Positions 1-5,946 are shown, numbered from the stretch's first letter. The stretch is 5,980 nt of DNA from Clostridia bacterium (GCA_009618505.1 WJOQ01000036.1:1-5980); one strand, 5' to 3'. The notes: a model not told the origin generated them from the sequence alone. Made by a program: numbers and translations.

Positions 1-30
1 TATAATAATAATAACAAAAATAAAAAAGGA
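1..30 (+). promoter_or_regulatory. Possible -10 element and ribosome binding site of the 80-residue gene
   Basis: The window opens with TATAAT (1-6), a perfect match to a sigma-70 -10 box, inside a short TAA repeat running to about 14. Its -35 box would lie outside the window, so the promoter cannot be confirmed. A-rich sequence ending in GGA (28-30) stands nine bases before the ATG at 40 and is a plausible Shine-Dalgarno site. In such AT-rich sequence a TATAAT match can arise by chance. Confidence 0.35.
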
Positions 31-39
31 ATCTAGAAA

Positions 40-282
40 ATGCGAGTAACTCTCAGCGGTACTGTTTTTAACATCACCCGAAAAGATATCGAAAAGAAGC
101 TTAGAGACATCGAACCAGAGGAAGGTAGAGCTAAATATTTTATAGATATTGGAGGAAAAAACTATCCGATCAAACAAACATTAAGCAAAACTTTAAATCT
201 TCCTGGCGTTGCTTTTAGTTCTCACCAGGCTTTTGCTATTTTACAAAAATTAGGTTTTAAAATAATAGAAAAGATCAGCTAA
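40..282 (+). CDS. Small conserved-looking protein of unknown function (80 aa)
   Basis: An 80-residue soluble protein with no signal peptide or membrane segment. I do not recognise a named family with certainty. Visible features are an N-terminal beta-strand-like stretch (residues 1-12), a charged helix (about 14-28), the motif YFIDIGGKNYPIKQ (33-46) and a C-terminal helix ending in LQKLGFKII (68-76). The order 'strand, I-G-G-K-x-Y-P-x-K-Q, hydrophobic helix, Phe, L-x-x-LGF' resembles a small domain I recall both as a stand-alone protein and beside nuclease domains of restriction-type proteins; this is memory, not a search. The ATG at 40 is chosen because GGA lies nine bases upstream. It is separated from the binding-protein gene by 142 bases, so membership in that operon is doubtful. 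Confidence 0.75.
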   Translation: MRVTLSGTVFNITRKDIEKKLRDIEPEEGRAKYFIDIGGKNYPIKQTLSKTLNLPGVAFSSHQAFAILQKLGFKIIEKIS

Positions 283-316
283 AAATCGAGAATACAACTC
301 CTGATTATCAAAGGAA

Positions 317-371
317 AATCTCAGTAGCGGAAAGAGGGGTGATGATACTATTAGCTACATTCTTTGAGATT
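317..371 (+). promoter_or_regulatory. Long bulged inverted repeat upstream of the binding-protein gene
   Basis: AATCTCA (317-323) is exactly complementary to TGAGATT (365-371), and the adjoining GTAGC (324-328) is exactly complementary to GCTAC (354-358). Together they can form a 12-bp stem interrupted by a six-base bulge on the 3' side (359-364), closing a 25-base loop rich in purines (329-353). It sits 53 bases before the ATG of the solute-binding protein. It could be a structured mRNA leader, or an operator for a local sugar regulator. I could not match it to a known riboswitch. The distance between arms means chance is not excluded. Confidence 0.4.
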
Positions 372-411
372 GGGAGTTTATATAAAAGATTGAATCAAAA
401 CAAATTAAGTT

Positions 412-418
412 AAGGAGA
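412..418 (+). promoter_or_regulatory. Ribosome binding site of the solute-binding protein
   Basis: AAGGAGA lies six bases before the ATG at 425, a near-ideal Shine-Dalgarno match and spacing. It fixes the start of the binding-protein gene and suits the high expression expected of such proteins. Confidence 0.8.
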
Positions 419-424
419 TAAAAA

Positions 425-1699
425 ATGATTTTTAGTAACCAAAAATGTTTAGGTAAGTTTTTAGCAGTTGGGTTAGTAATGACTTTGATGGGGACAATCT
501 TTTTTGCTTTACCTAAATTTTCTATAGCTCAAAAGGTAAAGTTAGTTTATTGGCAGCATATGGCCATATCCCGTGCAGAGGCTATGAGAGAAATATATAA
601 AGAGTTTCAAAAAGAGAACCCTAATATTGAAGTGGATCTTAATTTCATTCCGTGGGCTGCGTACTTCGATAAACTATTCGTATCAATTGCTGCAGGAACA
701 GGACCTGATGTATTTCAAATTCCAATGGGTTTAGCAGACAAATTTATACGGAGTGAAGGGATTGTTTCTTTAGATGTTTCGGTCGAGGAAGCAATGCAAG
801 ATTACCTGTCATGGACTATCGAACGACTAATTGTCAAAGATAAGGTTTGGGGACTTCCGACAGACACTCAGAGCATCATGCTTTTCATCAATAATCGCTT
901 AGCCCGCGAAGCTGGACTTAATCCGAATAATCCTCCTTCTCACTGGGATGAAGTCATTGAATGGGCAAAAAAATTAACCAAAAGAAAAGCAGATGGGACA
1001 ATGATTCAATCTGGTATAGACACAGATTATTACTCAATTACCTTTGAAGCTTTTGCCTTTCAGGCTGGAGCACCTCCAATGTACAATGAAACCAAGACAA
1101 AGGCGCTGTTCAATGGATCAAATGAAGGGGCAGTTAAGGCTCTTACTTATATGACCGATTTCACAACCAAATATCATGCAGACGATGTAGGATTTAATGC
1201 TGGTCCTTCTAGTGAGACTTTTCCATTGGAAAAAACTGCTATGGCAACCGGGCATCCTGTTGGTATGGGAGATTTTGAGATGAGAAATCCTGTTTTGGAT
1301 TACACTGCGCTCATGCTGCCCCCGGTACGTCCGACAGATTTACCAGTTAGTGCCGGCACTCACTGGGTATATTTCATAGCCAAGAAAGCTCCAAAGGAAG
1401 CAGCAATTGAGTGGGTTAAGAAAATGAGTTCTGAGAAAGCACAAAGGATCTTTGTTCGAGTAGCTGGTGACACAGTATCTCGTAAAGCACTCCTAGAAGA
1501 TCCGGAGTTGAGAAAAGACCCCAACCGTGCCACTGCCTTGGATTCTCTTCTATACTGTCAACCCCTTACTTGGATTGGTTGGGCTGAACCACACAAATTG
1601 TATAGCGAGGCAATCGAAAGAATAGTTTATGGCAAAGCAACTCCAGTAGAGTCTCTTGATATCCTTGCAGAAGCAATTACCAAAATTCTAGCGGGATAA
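425..1699 (+). CDS. ABC transporter extracellular solute-binding protein, family 1 (sugar type)
   Basis: A 424-residue secreted receptor that captures a carbohydrate-like substrate outside the membrane and delivers it to the two permeases encoded downstream. The N-terminus is a signal peptide: Lys7 and Lys11, a hydrophobic core at about 12-29, and a likely signal-peptidase I site after S-I-A (residue 35). Cys8 precedes the hydrophobic core and is not a lipobox. Family-1 hallmarks follow: KLVYWQHM at the start of the mature protein, an amphipathic helix ending in F-Q-K-E-N-P, the GTGPDVFQIP motif, and WGLPTDTQSIMLFINNRLAREAGL, here split as WGLPTDTQS and its continuation. Many aromatic residues (Trp, Tyr, Phe) are spread through the sequence, as in sugar-binding clefts. 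Length is typical for the UgpB/MalE class. The substrate cannot be told from sequence. Start is fixed by AAGGAGA six bases upstream. Confidence 0.93.
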   Translation: MIFSNQKCLGKFLAVGLVMTLMGTIFFALPKFSIAQKVKLVYWQHMAISRAEAMREIYKEFQKENPNIEVDLNFIPWAAYFDKLFVSIAAGTGPDVFQIPMGLADKFIRSEGIVSLDVSVEEAMQDYLSWTIERLIVKDKVWGLPTDTQSIMLFINNRLAREAGLNPNNPPSHWDEVIEWAKKLTKRKADGTMIQSGIDTDYYSITFEAFAFQAGAPPMYNETKTKALFNGSNEGAVKALTYMTDFTTKYHADDVGFNAGPSSETFPLEKTAMATGHPVGMGDFEMRNPVLDYTALMLPPVRPTDLPVSAGTHWVYFIAKKAPKEAAIEWVKKMSSEKAQRIFVRVAGDTVSRKALLEDPELRKDPNRATALDSLLYCQPLTWIGWAEPHKLYSEAIERIVYGKATPVESLDILAEAITKILAG

Positions 1700-1701
1700 A
1701 A

Positions 1702-1741
1702 AAGGGGGAAGAGGAAAATTTAAATTTCCCTCTTCCCCTTT
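1702..1741 (+). terminator. Intercistronic hairpin between binding protein and permease (attenuator or mRNA-stabilising stem)
   Basis: GGGGAAGAGG (1705-1714) pairs perfectly with CCTCTTCCCC (1729-1738). After one A-C mismatch the stem continues with AAA/TTT (1716-1718 with 1725-1727) around a six-base loop, and outward with a G-T and two A-T pairs. It begins three bases after the binding-protein stop codon. Only a short broken T run (TTTCT) follows, so it is not a strong intrinsic terminator. In transporter operons such hairpins commonly protect the binding-protein mRNA from 3' decay or terminate part of the transcripts, giving more receptor than permease. That role here is inference from position. 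Confidence 0.75.
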
Positions 1742-1763
1742 CTCCACTTACAAGCAGTTATAA

Positions 1764-2690
1764 TTGTTCAAAGCAACGAGAAAAACCGTGAATGACAAAA
1801 AAGTCATAAGCAAAAAAAAGGTGCCTTACCTATTTATTCTACCTGCGTTATTATTTTTTGCTGGAATATATATTTTCCCTGTATTTTTTGGATTAGAGAT
1901 AAGTTTAACGAAATGGGATTTGATTTCACCAAATAGGCAATTCATCGGCTTAAAAAATTATATCAATCTTATTAGTGAGCCTCTATTTATAAAATCTTTA
2001 AGGAATACACTCTACTATATTATTTTGACTATTCCAGCCACCATAGTTTTTTCATTAACCCTTGCTCTTATGCTTTGTTCTCAATTTATCAAGTTTAAGC
2101 CTTTTTTCCGGGTTATATACTTTATTCCTGTTATAACCTCTTGGGTGGCTATTTCTTTTATCTGGAAATGGCTTTATCAACCCTCTTATGGTCTTATCAA
2201 TTATTTTCTTTCTTTAATAGGAATACCTCCGCAAGGATGGTTGTCCAGCCTCAGTCAAGCTATGCCTGCAATAGCTATCACGAGTATATGGAAAATGTTA
2301 GGCTTTGATATGGTCATCTTTATTGCTGGTTTGCAGGCAATTCCCCGCACTTTTTACGAAGCTGCAGAAATAGATGGTGCTAATCGCCTACAACAATTTC
2401 TAAAAATTACCTTACCTCTTCTTAATCCTACGCTAGTGTTCATTTTGATTACTTCAATGATATCTTCTTTCCAAGTTTTTGTCCCCGTTTTTGTCATGAC
2501 TCAAGATCCTGGGGGACAACCTGGGGGTCCATTGAACTCCACACGGGTAATAGTCTATCATCTATATTCTATAGCTTTTCGTGAACTAAAAATGGGTTAT
2601 GCTGCGGCTATTTCTTTTGTATTGTTTGGCATCATTTTGGTTGTTAGTTTGTTACAGTTGAAAGTATTGCATCGACGTGTCGAATATTAA
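1764..2690 (+). CDS. Sugar ABC transporter permease, MalF/UgpA type
   Basis: A 308-residue inner-membrane protein that would form one half of the transport channel. Six hydrophobic segments are visible at roughly residues 22-43, 82-105, 115-137, 165-190, 222-243 and 278-299. The cytoplasmic EAA loop that docks on the ATPase is clear: Y-E-A-A-E-I-D-G-A-N at 198-207, followed by I-T-L-P-L-L at 215-220. The early FILPALLFF and the FIGLKNY stretch before the second segment are typical of this subfamily. The start is uncertain. TTG 1764 is the first possible codon after an in-frame TAA but has no clear Shine-Dalgarno site; GTG 1788 (residue 9) has only a weak GAG seven bases upstream, and GTG 1821 (residue 20) is a further option. 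All options keep every membrane segment. It lies just after the 1702-1741 hairpin. Confidence 0.92.
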   Translation: MFKATRKTVNDKKVISKKKVPYLFILPALLFFAGIYIFPVFFGLEISLTKWDLISPNRQFIGLKNYINLISEPLFIKSLRNTLYYIILTIPATIVFSLTLALMLCSQFIKFKPFFRVIYFIPVITSWVAISFIWKWLYQPSYGLINYFLSLIGIPPQGWLSSLSQAMPAIAITSIWKMLGFDMVIFIAGLQAIPRTFYEAAEIDGANRLQQFLKITLPLLNPTLVFILITSMISSFQVFVPVFVMTQDPGGQPGGPLNSTRVIVYHLYSIAFRELKMGYAAAISFVLFGIILVVSLLQLKVLHRRVEY

Positions 2691-2796
2691 TGAGAGAGTA
2701 TAAACCTACTGAGAAAAAATATTAGCTTGTTAGCGAAAACCCAATCAAAATTAAAATTTCTCAATGAAAGTTCTCAACTAAAAGGAGGATACATAT
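2691..2796 (+). other. Gap between the two permease genes, no gene seen
   Basis: This 106-base AT-rich spacer is unusually long for two permease genes that are normally adjacent or overlapping. I see no convincing open frame, terminator or promoter in it. It ends with the Shine-Dalgarno site of the second permease, AAAGGAGG (2781-2788). An in-frame TAA at 2779-2781 shows that the second permease does not start further upstream. Confidence 0.6.
2781..2788 (+). promoter_or_regulatory. Consensus ribosome binding site of the second permease
   Basis: AAAGGAGG is a full anti-Shine-Dalgarno match eight bases before the ATG at 2797. It contrasts with the absence of any clear site before the first permease and decides the start of this gene. 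Confidence 0.85.
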
Positions 2797-3633
2797 ATGG
2801 TTTCTACTCAACGCTTTAAAGGTAGAGTAAAGATTTTGGCCTATATCATTCTTTGTGCTGGGGCGGTTATAATGTTGCTCCCCTTTGTCTGGCTTGTAAG
2901 CGGTGCTTTTAAAACTCTCCCCGAGACCATCTTGGTGCCCCCTACCTGGATTCCTCGAAACCCCACTCTTACTAACTTCTCCAAAGTGTTCACTTGGGTG
3001 CCCTTTGCTAGATATTACCTGAACAGCATTGTAGTTGTTCTTGTAGTGCTAGCTAGTACTCTTTTTACCTGTTCCTTGGCCGGTTTTGCTTTCGCCAAAT
3101 ATGAATTTCGAGGCCGTAACATCATTTTTATCTTAATTCTTGCTACGATGATGATTCCATTCCAGTTAATTATCGTCCCACTTTATATAATGATGTTTGA
3201 GGCAAGATTGACCGATACTCTGGCGGCACTAATTATTCCTATGTTAACAAGTGCCTATGGCATATTTCTTTGCCGTCAGTTTATGCTGGGAATTCCGAGT
3301 TCACTTCTAGATGCTGGTCGGATTGACGGGTCCACAGAGTTTAGCTTATACTGGAAGATAATACTTCCTTTGTCAAAGCCTGTTCTTGCAACCTTGGCTA
3401 TTATTACTTTTATGTGGAATTGGGACTCCTTTCTTTGGCCAATTATTGTGGCTGATTCTCCTAAATCATTGACGCTTCCGGTGGGAATTGCTCAGTTTGG
3501 ACAGCAGTACTCAACATATTATAATCTGCAGATGGCTGCTTCCCTCTTAATGGTGATTCCAGTAATTGCATTATTTTTAGCACTCCAAAAATATTTTATT
3601 GAAGGCATTGTTTTAAGTGGATTAAAGATGTAG
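2797..3633 (+). CDS. Carbohydrate ABC transporter permease, MalG/UgpE type
   Basis: A 278-residue inner-membrane protein, the second half of the transport channel. Hydrophobic segments lie at about residues 13-35, 74-100, 108-133, 142-162, 195-217 and 244-264. Family marks are W-L-V-S-G-A-F-K near the N-terminus, P-T-W-I-P-x-N-P-T-L-x-N-F at 49-61, the AGFAFAKYEFRG stretch at 95-106, the EAA-type loop L-D-A-G-R-I-D-G at 171-178 with I-I-L-P-L at 188-192, and the C-terminal QKYFIEGIVLSGLKM, a form characteristic of MalG-like permeases. The loop reads D-A-G rather than E-A-A, a variation common in this subfamily. The start is fixed by the consensus Shine-Dalgarno site at 2781-2788. With the preceding permease and binding protein it completes a CUT1 importer except for the ATPase, which is not in the window. 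Confidence 0.94.
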   Translation: MVSTQRFKGRVKILAYIILCAGAVIMLLPFVWLVSGAFKTLPETILVPPTWIPRNPTLTNFSKVFTWVPFARYYLNSIVVVLVVLASTLFTCSLAGFAFAKYEFRGRNIIFILILATMMIPFQLIIVPLYIMMFEARLTDTLAALIIPMLTSAYGIFLCRQFMLGIPSSLLDAGRIDGSTEFSLYWKIILPLSKPVLATLAIITFMWNWDSFLWPIIVADSPKSLTLPVGIAQFGQQYSTYYNLQMAASLLMVIPVIALFLALQKYFIEGIVLSGLKM

Positions 3634-3681
3634 AATTTGCTTAGTTATACTCTGTATTCTTCACCTTTAAAAACTTTAAAA

Positions 3682-3689
3682 GAAGGGAG
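3682..3689 (+). promoter_or_regulatory. Ribosome binding site supporting the GTG start of the URO-D-like gene
   Basis: GAAGGGAG ends three bases before GTG 3693. The spacing is on the short side, but no ATG occurs in frame until 3756, which would remove conserved N-terminal residues. The 59-base gap after the permease holds no terminator-like hairpin, so this gene is probably cotranscribed with the transporter. Confidence 0.65.
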
Positions 3690-3692
3690 TTT

Positions 3693-4865
3693 GTGAAAGC
3701 CTTATCTGGTAGGGAGCGACTTTTACGTGTGTTTCGCCAGCAACTAACTGACCGTATGCCATTCTGGTTGTGGGGTGTTGATCCCATGTTTCGATCAGAT
3801 CGGTCTCCTTCTTGGGAGCCACTTTACGAGTTGGTGGAAACGTATGAATTGGATATTATGCGCTGGTGGTATCCCAAAAAAAATTTAGGCAGATTTCACA
3901 GCCCAGCGCTACATCTGCAAGCATTAATGAAGCCAGAATTTTTTAATTCCTTAGTTGAAGAAACAAGAAAAGAATCTAATAAAGGTGATATGTGGGAATA
4001 TGAAACCATAATAAAAATACCGGGATGTGACCTAAGCCAGGTTTATTATCAGCCTAAAGATGGAAGTCCTGGGTACGAGAAAACATATTTCATCAAAGAC
4101 GTTGAAGATGCCAAAAAATGGCTTTCGATTCCTCATCGTGTAGCTAAGCCAACTGTTGAAGTGGACTCCTATTTTGAACTGCAACGTAAAACGGGTGATA
4201 GAACAATGATAATGGTTATGATTCCTGAGGCAATGTACTCTGTACAGGCATTGACGGGACCCGAAACTTTTAGTTTCTGGTTGAAAGAAGAACGGTCTCT
4301 CCTTCATGAAATGATAGATTGTTCATATAAAAAAATTGAAAATTTGACCAAGTATCTTCTTTCCCACAATGTTGGAGATTGCTATGGGTGGGTTGGTCCT
4401 GAAGTTTGCATTCCACCGCTTGCTTCTCCAGAATATTTTCGAGAATTCGTTTTTGATTATGATAAACGCATAATCGACTTGATCCATAATGCTGGAAAAT
4501 TGGTCTGGGTTCATTGCCATGGTGACATGGAACCAGTGTTATTAGACTTCGTGAAAATGGAAGTGGATTGTCTGAATCCAATTGAGCCTCCACCTGTTGG
4601 GAGTCTGACTTTAGCAGAGGCTAAGAAGATTATTAATGGTGGAATGACACTTGATGGTGGTATTCCGAACAACAGCTTCGATGTGTTAGAACCAGAAAAA
4701 ATGGAAAAGTTAGTAGAGGAAACCGTAGCGATGGGTAAGCCGGGCGGGTGCTATATACTTGGTGAAACATCAGATCCATCAACTTGGCCAACTTTGACTG
4801 AAAAGCATATTGCAAATTATAAAGCTTTTGTGGAGACAGGAATCCGACTGGCAAATTATGATTAG
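3693..4865 (+). CDS. Uroporphyrinogen decarboxylase (URO-D/MtaA) superfamily protein
   Basis: A 390-residue soluble protein of the URO-D fold, a TIM barrel shared by heme-pathway HemE and zinc-dependent corrinoid:coenzyme methyltransferases such as MtaA, MtbA and CmuA. Superfamily marks are the N-terminal S-G-R-E-R-L-L-R-V-F-R...D-R-M-P-F (5-24), a central P-E-Y-F-R-E-F-V-F-D-Y stretch, L-V-W-V-H-C-H-G-D (270-278), D-C-L-N-P-I-E-P-P (about 291-299), L-D-G-G-I-P-N, and G-G-C-Y-I-L-G (351-357) near the end. It lacks the substrate-binding R-Q-A-G-R motif of HemE, so it should not be annotated hemE. Where MtaA-type enzymes have zinc-binding H-x-C and a distal Cys, this protein has H274-C275-H276 and T-S-D-P-S-T at 359-364. 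It may be a diverged methyltransferase or an enzyme acting on the transported compound; function is not known. GTG start chosen for its Shine-Dalgarno site and family N-terminus. Confidence 0.88.
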   Translation: MKALSGRERLLRVFRQQLTDRMPFWLWGVDPMFRSDRSPSWEPLYELVETYELDIMRWWYPKKNLGRFHSPALHLQALMKPEFFNSLVEETRKESNKGDMWEYETIIKIPGCDLSQVYYQPKDGSPGYEKTYFIKDVEDAKKWLSIPHRVAKPTVEVDSYFELQRKTGDRTMIMVMIPEAMYSVQALTGPETFSFWLKEERSLLHEMIDCSYKKIENLTKYLLSHNVGDCYGWVGPEVCIPPLASPEYFREFVFDYDKRIIDLIHNAGKLVWVHCHGDMEPVLLDFVKMEVDCLNPIEPPPVGSLTLAEAKKIINGGMTLDGGIPNNSFDVLEPEKMEKLVEETVAMGKPGGCYILGETSDPSTWPTLTEKHIANYKAFVETGIRLANYD

Positions 4866-4899
4866 TAAGTTTGATAGTTAGAATGTTAACTTACCTTTT
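4865..4899 (+). terminator. Weak possible terminator after the transporter operon
   Basis: GTAAGTT (4865-4871), overlapping the stop codon, is complementary to AACTTAC (4888-4894), with a 16-base loop and the short tail CTTTT (4895-4899). The stem is AT-rich and only seven pairs long, so it is a weak candidate. It is the only structure near the end of the URO-D-like gene that resembles an intrinsic terminator. Confidence 0.3.
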
Positions 4900-4964
4900 C
4901 CAGAGGATATTTCACGGTTCACGAAATACGGTCCACCAGTTACAGCGACAGAAGAAATTCTCCT

Positions 4965-5006
4965 GAGACGTCTCCCCACAGGGGAGAGGGGGGAAAAATC
5001 CCCCCT
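4965..5006. repeat. Cluster of three consecutive palindromes
   Basis: Three inverted repeats abut or overlap in 42 bases. GAGACGTCTC (4965-4974) is a perfect 10-base palindrome. TCTCCCC (4971-4977) pairs with GGGGAGA (4981-4987) across a three-base loop. AGGGGGG (4987-4993) pairs with CCCCCCT (5000-5006) across a six-base loop. No T run follows, so it is not a standard intrinsic terminator. The density resembles REP-like or miniature mobile intergenic elements. It lies where the AT-rich operon gives way to the more GC-rich terminase region. Whether copies exist elsewhere in the genome cannot be seen here. Confidence 0.65.
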
Positions 5007-5027
5007 GGCCACAAGAAAATACGTTCA

Positions 5028-5044
5028 TACAGGCTGGTACAGGC
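5028..5044. repeat. Short direct repeat TACAGGC-TGG-TACAGGC
   Basis: Two identical 7-base copies (5028-5034 and 5038-5044) are separated by three bases, just ahead of a TTGACA sequence at 5048-5053. A 10-base period is compatible with a protein binding site on one face of DNA, but repeats this short also arise by chance. Confidence 0.25.
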
Positions 5045-5047
5045 ACT

Positions 5048-5076
5048 TTGACAGGACAAGGCAGCCTATAACACTA
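5048..5076 (+). promoter_or_regulatory. Weak promoter candidate before the terminase gene
   Basis: TTGACA (5048-5053) is a perfect -35 hexamer. No good -10 box stands at the usual 17-base spacing: TATAAC (5067-5072) is only 13 bases away and ACACTA (5071-5076) is a poor match. The promoter is therefore speculative. Confidence 0.2.
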
Positions 5077-5145
5077 AGGCAAAATCAAAGCGGCTATATC
5101 AAGAGGATTCTGTCAAGCCAGTTAAAGGATAGAAGGATTTTATAA

Positions 5146-5946
5146 ATGACCAAAACATACCGACCGGCAAGCAGCTACGTAGGCAGCAGCGAGGAGGCCA
5201 GGCAGGCCCAGCTAGAGAATCTGCTGAGGGGCCGGGCAAAGCGGGCCAGGAAAGCCCTGGTCAAGCCTCCTTCCCTCAAGGACCCCGCCTACAGGACCGA
5301 CATTATAAGGTTCGCCGAAGAGCAGTTTTATATCCCTGAGACCCGCAAGCCCATTATCTTGGAGGACTTTCAGAAAGAGAAGATTCTAAAGCCTATCTTT
5401 TATGGTGAGGACAGGCCGACGATGTCCCTTATTGGCCAAACGAAAAAATCTGGAAAAAGCACTTTAGCCGCTCTAGCCGCGGCTTTTCAGCTATTCTGTG
5501 GTGAGGATTTTAGCGAGACTTATATAGCAGCAAGAGATTTTCAGCAGGGCCAATGGATTGTTTTCTCCAAATTGGTCAAGGCGATAGAAATGAATCCTAA
5601 TATGCTGCTCAACGTGAACATCACCAAGGACGCTATAGAGAGGCCAGCCACCGGCTCGGTGGTGAGATGCCTGCCGACCGAGATATCCGCTGCCGGCCTG
5701 AACCCTAACCTGGTTATATTCGATGAGCTCTGGAGCTACGACCTGGAATCGATGACCAGATTTTTTGAGGAGCTCACGACAGTACCCACCCGGAAGCACC
5801 CTTTGATCCTGATAGTCACTTACGCAGGCTACGACACGGATGAGGACAACCTGCTTTATTCCCTTTACCAGAAGGGGCTAAAGGGGAGGGATCCTACCTT
5901 TTTTTTTCTACTGGGATCACAAGAATCGTATGCCCTGGCAGACTAA
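5146..5946 (+). CDS. Phage terminase large subunit, ATPase domain (frame broken near 5907)
   Basis: The 266-residue frame is the N-terminal ATPase half of a tailed-phage DNA-packaging motor subunit, which translocates DNA into the procapsid and carries a C-terminal nuclease. Visible motifs in order are an adenine-binding Q-motif-like I-L-E-D-F-Q-K (71-77), a Walker A region T-K-K-S-G-K-S-T (99-106), A-A-G-L-N-P-N-L-V-I-F-D-E-L (182-195) with Walker B and catalytic Asp193-Glu194, and a coupling motif L-I-V-T-Y-A-G-Y (222-229). Full-length relatives are usually above 450 residues, and no nuclease domain is encoded in this frame. AAGGA (5133-5137) lies eight bases before the ATG; an in-frame TAA precedes it immediately. 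After T251-F-F-F the last 12 residues are out of character, while another frame continues the protein. GC content is visibly higher than in the transporter genes, suggesting a phage origin. Confidence 0.88.
   Translation: MTKTYRPASSYVGSSEEARQAQLENLLRGRAKRARKALVKPPSLKDPAYRTDIIRFAEEQFYIPETRKPIILEDFQKEKILKPIFYGEDRPTMSLIGQTKKSGKSTLAALAAAFQLFCGEDFSETYIAARDFQQGQWIVFSKLVKAIEMNPNMLLNVNITKDAIERPATGSVVRCLPTEISAAGLNPNLVIFDELWSYDLESMTRFFEELTTVPTRKHPLILIVTYAGYDTDEDNLLYSLYQKGLKGRDPTFFFLLGSQESYALAD
5899..5907. repeat. Run of nine T at the terminase frame break
   Basis: Nine consecutive T bases encode F-F-F in the terminase frame. Removing one T brings the frame into line with the downstream terminase-like sequence. 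Such a run is a classic site for replication or transcription slippage and for sequencing or assembly indels. Confidence 0.9.

Larger units (their letters stand above)
4882..5145 (+). pseudogene. Start-less open frame ending directly at the terminase start; possible gene remnant
   Basis: From the stop TAG at 4879-4881 this frame stays open for 87 codons and ends in TAA at 5143-5145, touching the terminase ATG at 5146. It has no ATG, GTG or TTG codon, so it could be translated only from a rare start or as the 3' end of a gene whose beginning is lost. The predicted C-terminal part is rich in Arg and Lys (for example Y-I-K-R-I-L-S-S-Q-L-K-D-R-R-I-L at the end). I do not recognise a family. The palindrome cluster at 4965-5006 falls inside it, which argues against simple coding. 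A chance open frame is quite possible; otherwise this 280-base intergenic stretch holds only the hairpins and weak signals listed. Confidence 0.2.

Noticed and set aside
329..353. Fluoride-type riboswitch suggested by GGGGTGATGAT in the leader loop
   Set aside because: Only a short resemblance exists; the conserved flanking stems and pairing of that class could not be found, and a sugar importer is not an expected target.
364..386. Sigma-70 promoter from TTGAGA (364-369) and TATAAA (381-386)
   Set aside because: The spacing is only 11 bases, well below the usual 16-18, so the two hexamers cannot act as one promoter.
4032..4854. Four reverse-strand open frames (4032-4307, 4270-4593, 4323-4520, 4633-4854)
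   Set aside because: All lie inside the well-supported URO-D-like gene, have no recognisable motifs or convincing ribosome sites, and are antisense shadows.
3693..4865. Annotation as hemE, uroporphyrinogen decarboxylase of heme synthesis
   Set aside because: The HemE N-terminal R-Q-A-G-R signature is absent and the gene sits in a transporter operon with no other heme genes; only superfamily membership is supported.
4968..5006. Intrinsic terminator formed by the G/C hairpins
   Set aside because: No T run follows either stem; the sequence after 5006 is GGCCACAAG.
5491..5799. Reverse-strand 102-codon open frame
   Set aside because: It is antisense to the terminase ATPase domain, whose Walker motifs establish the coding strand; its own translation shows no family features.
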